44,176 nucleotides of DNA from Pseudomonas syringae pv. cilantro. Its GTDB lineage: Bacteria; Pseudomonadota; Gammaproteobacteria; Pseudomonadales; Pseudomonadaceae. The stretch lies in the NCBI RefSeq assembly GCF_001293775.1, contig NZ_LGLN01000010.1:99737-143912 (forward strand), in the 5' to 3' direction. Position numbers and translations under genes: made by a program. The notes beneath the pieces are model-generated. The model was not told the origin of the DNA. It saw nothing but the letters and a program-made list of their open reading frames with translations, and searched no databases. Below, piece by piece: positions 8,167 to 14,912 of this stretch. Numbering within the stretch: position 1 is the first letter of the stretch; the number at the start of each line of letters is the position of its first letter.

Positions 8167-10089
8167 CTAGAAACTCATACTCAACGCCACATTAACCCCC
8201 TGCTGGGTCACGTCGTCGTTCTTGCGCCAGTTGTAGTTGCCGCGCAGGGTCAGGTCCTGGGTGAGTTTCTGGCTGACGCCCACAGTCGCGCGGTTCAGGT
8301 CGCGTTGTGGGGTATAGCCGTCCAGGGTGAAGTCGACCGACTGTACGCTGTTGAGGGCCATGGTCACGTTCTGCTGATCGGTCTCGAATTCCCGTTCCCG
8401 CGCGACTTCGCCCCACACCTGAGTGGTCGGCGTCGCCTGGAATTTGCCCTGCAAACCAACGCCTGCACGCCGGGATTTGCGCGTCTGATCGCTGAAGGTC
8501 AAGGCGGTCGAACGGTCGCCTTTTTCCGAGTAGCCATCGACATCGATGTGGGCATAGTCGGCGCTGACGAAAGGCGACAGGTGCCAGCGACTGGCAGCCC
8601 CGGCGATATCAAAACCGACTCGCCCGCTGACAGCCCACATTTCACCGTCGGTATCGCCTTTTTCCTGCCCCTCGCTGACACCCAGCGCGAATTTGCGCTC
8701 GGCATTTTCATAGTCCAGCTTGCCGCCCGACACTGCCAGGTCGCCCCACCAGTGATTGGCCTGATACTGCAGAAACGCCGTGGCGATGTAGCTGTTGAGC
8801 TTGTAGTCCGAGTCCCTGGGGCCGGCTTCCAGCGTCTGTCGATAGGCACCCGCCACGACACCCGTGCGCCAGTTTTCGGCAAAGCGGTAGCTGCCACCGA
8901 TGGTCAGGTTGTAGCCTTGTCCGTCAGCATCTGCAGAACTGTCCTGCGCGTCGAAGTCCAGTTTCTGACCGCCAGCCGAGAGAATGCTCTGCCACTGGCC
9001 GATGCCTTGCCAGTTACCCCAGTCGCTGAGCCACTGCGCGCGGATTTCGTCCTGATGCATGCGCAGTGTGCCGTTGGCCATTTCCGGCAGCAGGCTGATT
9101 TCCCACGGTGCCGAGAGCAGTGAATAGGCGTAGTCGGCGAGTAGCCGTTGTCCGGCTTCGGTCGGGTGCACGCGGTCATTGAAGAACAGCCGGCTCGGGT
9201 TCGGCGTGGCGCTGGACCGGCCGTTGGTGGTGCTTTCACGGCAGTTGTCGCCGCTGAAACAGGTGCTGACCAGGTTTTCACTGGGGTCGAAGCCGAAGCG
9301 TGCCGGTTCGGCCAGCGTCTCGGAGATCAGCAATGGCACGTTGAGCGGGATGATCTGCGCATTGATCTGCGCCAGACGGCTGACCAGTTGTTGATTGAAG
9401 GCAGCGCTGAGTACCGACGTGGCAGAGGCCAGCGGCGTACCGCTCAAGGCCGGCGTCCGACCGATGTCCGGCAGCAGCCAGACCATGATGTAGCGCGCCC
9501 CTGCCTGTTGCAGGGCCTGTGCGCTGTCAGCCAGTTGATTGGCGGCTTGCCCTGCGCTGCTGGCGCTCAATACGCGACCTTGCAGGAAGTCGTTGCCGCC
9601 GCCGGTCAGGTAATACAGAGCATTGGGGTCGGCGCGAAAGCTGTTGGCGGGCAAATATCCGGTCCGGCTGCGCAACAGCATGCCGCTGTTCGGGTCGACG
9701 ACAGTGGATTGCGAGTTGATCGAATCAAGGATCTGGTCAGTTCGGTAGCCACCGACAGCCCAGTTATTACCATCCGGTGCACCCAGGGCCGCATTGACCG
9801 GCGAGGTAGATGCCGCCAGGTCGCCAGCCGGAACCCGCAGCATCCGGCCGATCAGGGTAGATGAGTTCAGATTGAATGCTTCGCCGCTGCCATCCTGATA
9901 GGTCGGGCCCACGCGGTTGGTAAAGCGCAGCGTGGAGCCTGCCGGGCCAGCGGTGTCCGGGAACTGCCCGGCATCGGCCAGGCTGTCGCCGAACACCACC
10001 ATGGTCGAATAGGGGGCCGCAGCGGCGCTGCCGCACGCCAGCGAAAGCAGACAGGCCACGAAGGGCCAGCGCCTTGATGTTTTGGTCAT
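8167..10089 (-). CDS. estA: autotransporter GDSL-family esterase EstA
   Basis: Outer-membrane esterase (640 aa) whose catalytic domain is displayed at the cell surface by its own beta-barrel. The signal peptide ends near AAAA|PYS. The GDSL block FGDSLADAG has catalytic Ser36, the second block is GGGNDF, and the Asp-His block is DRVHPTEAG. From about residue 370 the sequence becomes the barrel domain with alternating aromatic/polar strands and ends ALSMSF, a terminal Phe as expected for outer-membrane proteins. Longer in-frame extensions exist, but start 10089 gives a clean signal peptide. In Pseudomonas aeruginosa EstA affects rhamnolipid production and motility (known family role). It is convergent with trpE and not part of the tailocin. 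Confidence 0.92.
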   Translation of the reverse strand: MTKTSRRWPFVACLLSLACGSAAAAPYSTMVVFGDSLADAGQFPDTAGPAGSTLRFTNRVGPTYQDGSGEAFNLNSSTLIGRMLRVPAGDLAASTSPVNAALGAPDGNNWAVGGYRTDQILDSINSQSTVVDPNSGMLLRSRTGYLPANSFRADPNALYYLTGGGNDFLQGRVLSASSAGQAANQLADSAQALQQAGARYIMVWLLPDIGRTPALSGTPLASATSVLSAAFNQQLVSRLAQINAQIIPLNVPLLISETLAEPARFGFDPSENLVSTCFSGDNCRESTTNGRSSATPNPSRLFFNDRVHPTEAGQRLLADYAYSLLSAPWEISLLPEMANGTLRMHQDEIRAQWLSDWGNWQGIGQWQSILSAGGQKLDFDAQDSSADADGQGYNLTIGGSYRFAENWRTGVVAGAYRQTLEAGPRDSDYKLNSYIATAFLQYQANHWWGDLAVSGGKLDYENAERKFALGVSEGQEKGDTDGEMWAVSGRVGFDIAGAASRWHLSPFVSADYAHIDVDGYSEKGDRSTALTFSDQTRKSRRAGVGLQGKFQATPTTQVWGEVAREREFETDQQNVTMALNSVQSVDFTLDGYTPQRDLNRATVGVSQKLTQDLTLRGNYNWRKNDDVTQQGVNVALSMSF

Positions 10090-10193
10090 GAAAGTATCCC
10101 GGTTGTTGTTATTTTGTACCGGGAACGTAGCAAGATTTTTCATGACTGCAAAGGTCGCTGAAACCCTTTGCCGAGCGGCGGTACTTTTTGAAC

Positions 10194-10436
10194 TCACGCG
10201 GCCTTTTCGGTCACGATGCCGCTCAGGTAATTAGCCAGATCGTGCAAGTAGACAAACGGGTGACCCTGCCGCGTGCCGCCTGTGCGGTTGACCTTGAGGT
10301 CAATGCGGCCCGCGTTGATCTTGCGTAACAGGTTGCGATCACTCGACAGGTGCGAGAAATAACGCTCCCTTACGGCGCTCAGCGATGGGCACGGCGTGGC
10401 GAATTCTTTGCGAAGTTGGTCCAGTATTTCGTTCAT
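10194..10436 (-). CDS. prtN: PrtN-like pyocin activator
   Basis: Small (80 aa) predicted DNA-binding activator of tailocin genes. The central motif [18 protein letters not shown] with LKVNRTGG...LHDLANYL is the pattern of the pyocin activator PrtN family. Start 10436 is favoured because GGGAG lies 7 nt upstream; upstream extension adds unconserved residues. The gene is leftward, downstream of a pair of ATACA-N3-TGTAT operators at 10519-10549, which suggests direct repression by the PrtR-like protein encoded nearby, as PrtR controls prtN in Pseudomonas aeruginosa. Which promoters it activates here is not visible: I did not find convincing copies of the P. aeruginosa P-box. Confidence 0.82.
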   Translation of the reverse strand: MNEILDQLRKEFATPCPSLSAVRERYFSHLSSDRNLLRKINAGRIDLKVNRTGGTRQGHPFVYLHDLANYLSGIVTEKAA

Positions 10437-10518
10437 TCCATGACTCCCTGTGGTTTGCATATAAGGACTCCCGAAGTGGGGTGCATGCAAACGATACGAT
10501 ATGTAGTGCTTTCATACA

Positions 10519-10549
10519 ATACAGTTTGTATTTTAAATACAGATTGTAT
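10519..10549. promoter_or_regulatory. tandem operators upstream of prtN
   Basis: Two 13-bp palindromes, ATACAGTTTGTAT (10519-10531) and ATACAGATTGTAT (10537-10549), have centres 18 bp apart. Both fit ATACA-N3-TGTAT. The second is identical to the copy at 11675-11687 beside prtR. They lie 83-113 bp upstream of the prtN start and are the best candidates for PrtR-like repressor sites. Confidence 0.7.
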
Positions 10550-10557
10550 GAATCTTC

Positions 10558-10806
10558 CTACAAGGAGTCGATGTACCAGCACACGTGCGCGGTGCCGTTT
10601 TCAGGGTAACGGGTCACGGTGATGCCCTCTGCCTCGCTGATCTCCTCCAGAATCCGCTCCCAATGTTCAAGCACCTCGCCCGGCTCTCTGACCAGTAAGA
10701 CCTGATGCTCGATTTGAGCCTTGTCACTGGTGATAGCGTCCTGAATACGCTGCGCCAAGGCCAGGTAAGCGTCGTGATGAGCCGTGTCGAGGGGCTGGTT
10801 TAGCAT
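10558..10806 (-). CDS. DUF1654-like small protein of the tailocin regulatory arm
   Basis: 82-aa cytosolic protein resembling DUF1654 proteins, which in Pseudomonas are often found beside prophage or pyocin regulators (family recognition from pattern: YLALAQRIQDAI, VLLVREPGEVLEHWERILEEI). No enzymatic motif or membrane segment is seen and its function is unknown. GGAG precedes ATG 10806 by 7 nt. A LexA-type box lies 16-35 bp upstream, so expression is probably SOS-controlled independently of PrtR. The gene is leftward, 121 bp before prtN, and the two could be co-transcribed. Confidence 0.72.
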   Translation of the reverse strand: MLNQPLDTAHHDAYLALAQRIQDAITSDKAQIEHQVLLVREPGEVLEHWERILEEISEAEGITVTRYPENGTAHVCWYIDSL

Positions 10807-10821
10807 GCGTGAACTCCTTTT

Positions 10822-10841
10822 TACTGTATGTGCATACAGTA
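10822..10841. promoter_or_regulatory. LexA-type SOS box
   Basis: CTGTATG-TG-CATACAG is a perfect 7-bp inverted repeat with the CTG-N10-CAG form of the gammaproteobacterial LexA box; flanking TA/TA extends the match to the full 20-bp consensus layout. It overlaps the expected promoter of the DUF1654-like gene that starts at 10806. Confidence 0.72.
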
Positions 10842-10852
10842 ATTGAGGAGTA

Positions 10853-10887
10853 TTTCCTACGCAAGCTACAAATGTTTCCTACACAAG
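10853..10887. repeat. phased TTTCCTAC direct repeats
   Basis: TTTCCTACGCAAG (10853-10865) and TTTCCTACACAAG (10875-10887) are 22 bp apart, two DNA turns. A third shorter relative, TTCCTACAAG, is at 10555-10564. On the minus strand they read GTAGGAAA, upstream of the SOS box. They may be activator sites for the leftward promoter; the binding protein is unknown. Confidence 0.4.
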
Positions 10888-10914
10888 TGTGTGGTAGCTG
10901 CTGAACGGCGCCCA

Positions 10915-10939
10915 CAAAAAAGCCCCGGTTTCGGGGCTT
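10915..10939 (-). terminator. intrinsic terminator of prtR
   Basis: On the minus strand an 8-bp stem AAGCCCCG / CGGGGCTT is followed by a run of T (seen as AAAAA at 10915-10919 on the plus strand). It lies 19 bp after the prtR stop codon and insulates prtR from the next leftward genes. Confidence 0.8.
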
Positions 10940-10957
10940 GGCTGAATCCGCAGCGCG

Positions 10958-11605
10958 TTACAGACGCATCGTCATTTGCCGGATGACCCCGATCAGTTTG
11001 CAGTCTTCAGTAACTGGCAAGGTCGGGTAAGCCGGGTTCAGCGGCTTGAGGAAGAAGCGTCCGGCGTCCTCGACGAGCTTTTTGAATGTGGCTTCGTTGC
11101 TTTCGGGAAGTTTGGCAATGACCAGTTTTCCAGCCGTTGGCTCCAGCCCGGTATCGACCAGAATCAACATGCCTTCAGGGATGCTCTGGCCGGCAGGCGC
11201 GGTCATCGAGTCGCCCCGCACGACCAGCCAGAAGGCGCGGCCCTTGGCTTTATAATCGCTGATTTCGAAGGTGTCGGAATAGCCGGCCGGGTAGGGCTCG
11301 ACAGCCTCGCTCCAGCCTCCGGCTTCAACCCAGCTGATGACCGGATAACGATAGAAACGCGAAGGCTGCACCGCAGGCGCTACGTTATCCATAGCGGACT
11401 CCTGCCACGGAATGGAGGTCGCGAGGATCGGCAGGCCCAGCTCGGTCAAAAACCGATTGATCACCTCGATCTTCGGCTCGCGCTTGCCGTTCAGCCAATG
11501 CCCCACCGCGCCCGGCGTTACACCCATGCGCTCAGCCATTTCTTCCTGGCTGATTTCCTGGGTTGCCATGACCTGTCTTGCGACTTCATACCATTTTCTG
11601 TTCAT
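10958..11605 (-). CDS. prtR: PrtR-like XRE/S24 self-cleaving repressor
   Basis: Repressor (215 aa) expected to hold the tailocin genes silent. The N-terminal helix-turn-helix is around residues 19-43 (ISQEEMAERMGVTPGAVGHW). The C-terminal LexA/CI-type peptidase has cleavage site A95-G96 in WVEAGGW, catalytic Ser133 in GDSM, and Lys175 in ATFKKL, so RecA-stimulated self-cleavage is expected. I chose start 11605 by family N-terminus (MNRKWYEVA); ATG 11617 is in frame four codons earlier, and neither has a strong ribosome site. An operator overlaps the 11617 start, implying autoregulation. It is divergent from the Q-like gene, with three operators between them. Confidence 0.85.
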   Translation of the reverse strand: MNRKWYEVARQVMATQEISQEEMAERMGVTPGAVGHWLNGKREPKIEVINRFLTELGLPILATSIPWQESAMDNVAPAVQPSRFYRYPVISWVEAGGWSEAVEPYPAGYSDTFEISDYKAKGRAFWLVVRGDSMTAPAGQSIPEGMLILVDTGLEPTAGKLVIAKLPESNEATFKKLVEDAGRFFLKPLNPAYPTLPVTEDCKLIGVIRQMTMRL

Positions 11606-11615
11606 GCGTCGAATC

Positions 11616-11687
11616 ATACAGGCTGTAGGGTGATCGGCAATATACATATTGTAAATGCGGGTTGTCTCTTGAAAATACAGATTGTAT
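11616..11687. promoter_or_regulatory. three-operator array between prtR and the Q-like gene
   Basis: Three 13-bp sites fit ATACA-N3-TGTAN: ATACAGGCTGTAG (11616-11628), ATACATATTGTAA (11642-11654) and ATACAGATTGTAT (11675-11687). Centres are 26 and 33 bp apart. The layout between divergent genes resembles a phage immunity switch with graded operators. The site nearest prtR is the least symmetric. Confidence 0.7.
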
Positions 11688-11758
11688 TGTCTGCCGCGCA
11701 GGCTTTGGGGCGAACTCGCTCGCAAAGCGTCTCCGCAGATCAGGACAGGAAACAGACA

Positions 11759-12196
11759 ATGATCGAGAAAGTAGAAGTGGTCATGCAGCATTGGGGCGAG
11801 CAACGCATGCGCGTAGGGCTAGGCGGCGGGCTGAGCAGTCCGATGGCCGGGATCATGGAGTGGGGCGCTTATATTCCGCGTCGCACACCCGGCTCGCGGG
11901 CACTGATCGGTAATGGCAGCGGCATGGACTATATAAGCAGCGAAGTCGAAGCGGCCATTGCACAAATGGCTCGCAGCCCTGCCAAAGGCCGTGGGCCCGA
12001 ACTGGCCCAACTGGCCACCTTGCGTTATGTCGAAGCGTTGCCGGTTCGCGAACAGATGCGTCTGGTGGGCATCAACGAAGGCGCAGACCGCACCTATCGC
12101 AACTGGATCAACAAGCTTCATCAGCAAGTGCTGGCGATTCTTGCCGAGCGCAGCGCTTCGCGAAGCAACAAGGATGACGTTTGCAAGGCTGGATAA
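11759..12196 (+). CDS. Q-like late regulator (putative antiterminator)
   Basis: 145-aa protein, first gene of the rightward arm. The N-terminal half contains an aromatic/Gly segment (MEWGAYIPRRTPGSRALIG). The C-terminal half has an HTH-like region: LRYVEALPVREQMRLVGI, then GADRTYRNWINKLHQQVLAIL. The overall plan resembles short phage antitermination Q proteins or related late activators, but I recognise it only by pattern. ATG 11759 has AGGA upstream at about 7-8 nt. A longer open frame from 10976 is antisense to prtR and not credible. Its position downstream of the operator array and upstream of several intrinsic terminators fits an antiterminator role, which is inference. Confidence 0.62.
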   Translation: MIEKVEVVMQHWGEQRMRVGLGGGLSSPMAGIMEWGAYIPRRTPGSRALIGNGSGMDYISSEVEAAIAQMARSPAKGRGPELAQLATLRYVEALPVREQMRLVGINEGADRTYRNWINKLHQQVLAILAERSASRSNKDDVCKAG

Positions 12197-12420
12197 GCGC
12201 GGATGAACAGGGTATCCGATACCGTTTATCCGGGGCGATTGCACAGCTGTGGTCGAACTCGTGTTGAACTCCGGTCAAACTCGACCCACCCCGAAACTGC
12301 CCCTTCCCAGGCTTTCCGGAGGGGGGTAAAAAGGTCCCACGATATGCGATTTGCGCCTCAGGGCTGCAGCCGAACAGAGGCTGCTCAACAGCGCCAACCG
12401 GTCAATCGCGACCCACCCCC

Positions 12421-12445
12421 AACCCCGCTTCGGCGGGGTTTTTCA
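12421..12445 (+). terminator. intrinsic terminator before the com remnant
   Basis: CCCCGC-TTCG-GCGGGG is a 6-bp GC stem with a UUCG tetraloop followed by TTTTT. It would stop transcripts from the Q-like gene before they reach the bacteriocin and tail genes, unless antiterminated. Confidence 0.85.
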
Positions 12446-12475
12446 TTGGGCCAGGCACACGGAGGCCTCGTGCAC

Positions 12476-12617
12476 ATGTTGAAAGACTTTCGATGCGGCC
12501 AGTGCAAGAAACTGTAAGCCCGCATGGGTGACCATACCGAACTACATCAAGCGTTCCCCATGCGGAACGCCGAGCCATGTGAAGGCCGTGAGCCATGAGT
12601 CATCGCCTTTGATCTAG
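12476..12617 (+). pseudogene. degraded Com-like zinc-finger gene (Mu-type com)
   Basis: ATG 12476, with GGAGG 10 nt upstream, begins MLKDFRCGQCKKL and then hits TAA (12515-12517). Reading past it in the same frame gives ARMGDHTELH. In the +1 frame the match to the Com family resumes as YIKRSPCGTPSHVKAVSH and ends at TAG 12617. Intact Pseudomonas Com proteins have two Cys pairs (CGxC ... CPRCGT); here the first pair survives and the second is eroded. One nonsense change plus one frameshift (about a 2-base loss near 12547) explains everything. Com activates translation of the DNA-modification gene mom in phage Mu; no mom-like gene follows. This is a relic of the ancestral Mu-like phage. Confidence 0.7.
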
Positions 12618-12668
12618 ATAGAAAAGCGGAATCCTTCGCGAACATCAACTGATTAACACGTAAAATCA

Positions 12669-13499
12669 ATGCCTATTGAGCTTCCTCCGACATACATCAC
12701 CCCTTATCCTGAAATTAGCGCAGGAGGTAATGGTACCTATCGTGGTCAAGACCTTAGTTTTGGTCAAAGCTTTCCGCGAGGTATGCAGAATCCTGTAGCG
12801 ACTGTGCTGCTTCTTCAGGGTGATTTGTATTGCAGCCCGAACTGTCTTGCCACGTTTCAGGATCAAGCGAGGCGTGACAGCTTCGGGATTCAATCCAAGG
12901 TTGCCTTGAAGACCTTCGCAGCGGCGGATCAGCGTGAGGCTGAAGGGCGTGATCTTCGAACGGCTTACAACGAAATCGCAACTGACATCGGCAGAAGCCA
13001 GCAGATCAACGAAAATATCATCAAGTATCCGCCAGGCAACCATGTATTGTCTGGCGGCCTTATGACACCATTTCATGCACTGGCTCATGGCATGTTTGGT
13101 TTGGGCGCACCCCTTACGTTCCCTATTCAGAATGTTGGGCTTAACGTCGATATCCGTGATATCCCTGATGTAATGAATATTATCCAGAGCGCACGCCCGG
13201 TTGGCACCAGTTCGCTTGATGTCAACTTCGCCTATGATGTCGGTAAGGATTCCAACGCATCTTGGCTGACGCTGGGGAACATTACACTCAGGCTGGTGGG
13301 AACTATCGATAAAAACTCGAGTGGAGCATGGACATTCTCGGGCAAGATTCGCGCCTTCAATGATGTCTACGATGCCAATCCGTCCAATCATCGCGGATGG
13401 CTGGGTGAAAATCTTACTTCGTTGTTGAGTGCCGTTCCATTTACCTCGTACTCGATCGAAATTCCCGGTTCGTTGCCGGTTACGGTTAGTGGCAACTAG
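12669..13499 (+). CDS. colicin-M-type bacteriocin (syringacin M)
   Basis: Secreted/released toxin (276 aa) expected to enter sensitive cells and cleave lipid II in the periplasm, blocking peptidoglycan synthesis. The M-class catalytic motif D-x-Y-D-x-N-x3-H-R is complete: D232, Y234, D235, N237, H241 and R242 in FNDVYDANPSNHRGW. The N-terminal ~35 residues are Pro/Gly/Tyr-rich and probably disordered (receptor and translocation region); no signal peptide is present, so export relies on lysis. Length and motif numbering match the described syringacin M of Pseudomonas syringae, from memory. No strong ribosome site is seen before ATG 12669. It sits inside the tailocin island, upstream of a membrane protein that is probably its immunity factor. 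Confidence 0.92.
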   Translation: MPIELPPTYITPYPEISAGGNGTYRGQDLSFGQSFPRGMQNPVATVLLLQGDLYCSPNCLATFQDQARRDSFGIQSKVALKTFAAADQREAEGRDLRTAYNEIATDIGRSQQINENIIKYPPGNHVLSGGLMTPFHALAHGMFGLGAPLTFPIQNVGLNVDIRDIPDVMNIIQSARPVGTSSLDVNFAYDVGKDSNASWLTLGNITLRLVGTIDKNSSGAWTFSGKIRAFNDVYDANPSNHRGWLGENLTSLLSAVPFTSYSIEIPGSLPVTVSGN

Positions 13500-13621
13500 G
13501 TCAAAGGCATGACAGGTAGCGCATGAGCAGTGGCGTAGCCAGCGTTGACTGATCTGTAAAAAAGACAGGCAGGTGTGTACTGTTTTTCTACTCGTTCGGA
13601 CCTTTTTCCATAGGATTGACA

Positions 13622-14029
13622 ATGGCTGCGTTACGCAGGAATTTTGTTTTTTTATCATTTCCAGTCGCTCTAGGTGTTTTAGGCTTATCAATCAGGGGGG
13701 GCAGTGAAAATCCGCTACAGCCTTCTGATACCTATGGGCTGCCACCGGTGGCTATTTACTTCGTTGTGCTTGTTGGATTTGGAGCCCTCTCTTTTCTCCT
13801 GGCTGCGGCCGGAAAATTATTAGAGTGGTTCACCTCCAGTGACGGCAGAATGGGGAGGGTGATTCGACTCGTTCTTTTCGCGCCTATGCTGCTCTCGACC
13901 TGTCTCGCCACGTTGGTAAGCGCTGGTTACGCGTTGGATTCATTGACTGGAATCTTCGCCTGCTTGTTATCACTGATATCGACCCTCGGCGCTTATTCCT
14001 TGTTTTCAAAAAGGAAAAATTTGGGCTAG
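13622..14029 (+). CDS. putative immunity protein to the M-type bacteriocin
   Basis: 135-aa integral membrane protein with about four hydrophobic helices (around residues 7-25, 45-70, 85-105 and 112-130) and few charged residues. AGGA lies about 7 nt before ATG 13622. It directly follows the bacteriocin gene (122-bp gap) and is more AT-rich than its neighbours, a common sign of acquired toxin-immunity cassettes. A four-helix inner-membrane immunity protein is known for a Pseudomonas aeruginosa M-type bacteriocin, unlike the single-anchor periplasmic Cmi of colicin M. The immunity role is therefore inferred from position and topology, not homology I can prove. A terminator overlaps its stop codon. 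Confidence 0.65.
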   Translation: MAALRRNFVFLSFPVALGVLGLSIRGGSENPLQPSDTYGLPPVAIYFVVLVGFGALSFLLAAAGKLLEWFTSSDGRMGRVIRLVLFAPMLLSTCLATLVSAGYALDSLTGIFACLLSLISTLGAYSLFSKRKNLG

Positions 14030-14053
14030 CGTCTGATTTCAGGCGCTCTTTTT
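14028..14053 (+). terminator. intrinsic terminator after the putative immunity gene
   Basis: AGCGTCTG / CAGGCGCT forms an 8-bp stem (one G-U pair) with a 4-nt loop, followed by CTTTTT. It begins within the stop codon of the preceding gene and closes the bacteriocin-immunity unit. Confidence 0.75.
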
Positions 14054-14119
14054 CTCGAGCCCAAGTTCCTGCTTTCCGTGCGGTTGAACACGGATATGAC
14101 ACGCACGGCTATCTCAGGC

Positions 14120-14142
14120 CTCGGCATTTGCCGGGACTTTTT
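14120..14142 (+). terminator. terminator-like hairpin just before the tail operon
   Basis: CTCGGC / GCCGGG forms a 6-bp stem (one T-G pair) with loop ATTT, followed by ACTTTTT. It ends 16 bp before the first tail-operon start codon. It could be a gate relieved by antitermination. Confidence 0.5.
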
Positions 14143-14158
14143 CGTATCTGGAGTACCC

Positions 14159-14548
14159 ATGGACCCCACCGACCTAGGCCCAGGCACAGTCACCTGGCTG
14201 GGCGGAACGGGCACCATTCTGCTTGGCGGCTTTTTGTGGCTGCGCAAGTTTCTTTCAAGGGATGCAACAGACCGGGCGATGGACAGCGCCGATATCGGCA
14301 CGGTGCGTCGCCTCAATGAACTGCTCGACTCCGAGCGGCAGGCACGCAAGGAGGCGGAAGCGCGGTCCGATCAGTTCGCCAGGGAGCGTAATGAACTCGC
14401 GGCAGCGGTTGGCCGGATGGAGGGCAAGATTGAGGCCCTCACCAGCCATATCGTTCAACTTACCGACAAGGTCACCACGCAGAGTGCGGAAATTGCCCGG
14501 CTCCGCTCCAAGCTCGGAGGTGTCAATGATGCACAGACGCGCAATTGA
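14159..14548 (+). CDS. small membrane-anchored coiled-coil protein (possible holin)
   Basis: 129-aa protein with one transmembrane helix near residues 11-29 (VTWLGGTGTILLGGFLWL) and then a long charged coiled coil (LLDSERQARKEAEARSDQFA and onward) to about residue 120. GGAG precedes ATG 14159 by 5-6 nt, so I prefer it over an in-frame start at 14078. It opens the tail operon. In Mu-like elements this place holds lysis or accessory membrane proteins; a holin role is possible, but the long coiled coil is unusual for a holin. The next gene overlaps its 3' end by 23 nt, and both encode membrane-anchored helical proteins. Confidence 0.6.
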   Translation: MDPTDLGPGTVTWLGGTGTILLGGFLWLRKFLSRDATDRAMDSADIGTVRRLNELLDSERQARKEAEARSDQFARERNELAAAVGRMEGKIEALTSHIVQLTDKVTTQSAEIARLRSKLGGVNDAQTRN

Positions 14549-14867
14549 TTTTATCGCTCGTCACTGGTGGCGGCAGCTGGAGATCTGGGTGATCGCCGTG
14601 CTGCTGCTTGTCGGGTGTCTGACGCTCGGGTTTCAGGCCGGGCAATGGTCGGCCAACGCTGAGCACACCCGGCAACTGGCCGAGATTCGCGCGGCCTATG
14701 ACGCAGCCCTCGGCAAACGTGATCGCCGTCTCGACAGGCTGGCCGAAACCACAACTCAGGCGGCAGACAAGGTCGAGACCGCTGCGTCAATCGCCAGCCA
14801 GGCTGCGCATGCTGCCAGTCGCGCTGCGGACAAGGCGGATGAGGCGCTGGGCAAGGCGAACCAATAG
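14526..14867 (+). CDS. small membrane-anchored Ala-rich helical protein
   Basis: 113-aa protein with an N-terminal transmembrane helix near residues 19-40 (WVIAVLLLVGCLTLGFQAG) and an Ala-rich, heptad-like tail (AADKVETAASIASQAAHAA). GGAGG at 14516-14520 supports ATG 14526 or the adjacent ATG 14529. It overlaps the preceding gene by 23 nt in another frame. The two tandem single-span proteins could act together in lysis or envelope attachment. I do not recognise a named family. Confidence 0.55.
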   Translation: MMHRRAIDFIARHWWRQLEIWVIAVLLLVGCLTLGFQAGQWSANAEHTRQLAEIRAAYDAALGKRDRRLDRLAETTTQAADKVETAASIASQAAHAASRAADKADEALGKANQ

Positions 14868-14912
14868 ACATTGCTCACGCCCGAACAACCTTCAACACAC
14901 GCGGAAACCCTT

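Noticed and set aside
10976..11758. Long N-terminal extension of the Q-like gene
   Set aside because: This part is antisense to prtR and runs through its operators. The ribosome site and protein character support ATG 11759.
12203..12517. 104-aa plus-strand open frame with Com-like end
   Set aside because: Most of it has no coding character and it spans a terminator at 12421. Only the last 14 codons match Com, which has its own ATG and ribosome site at 12476.
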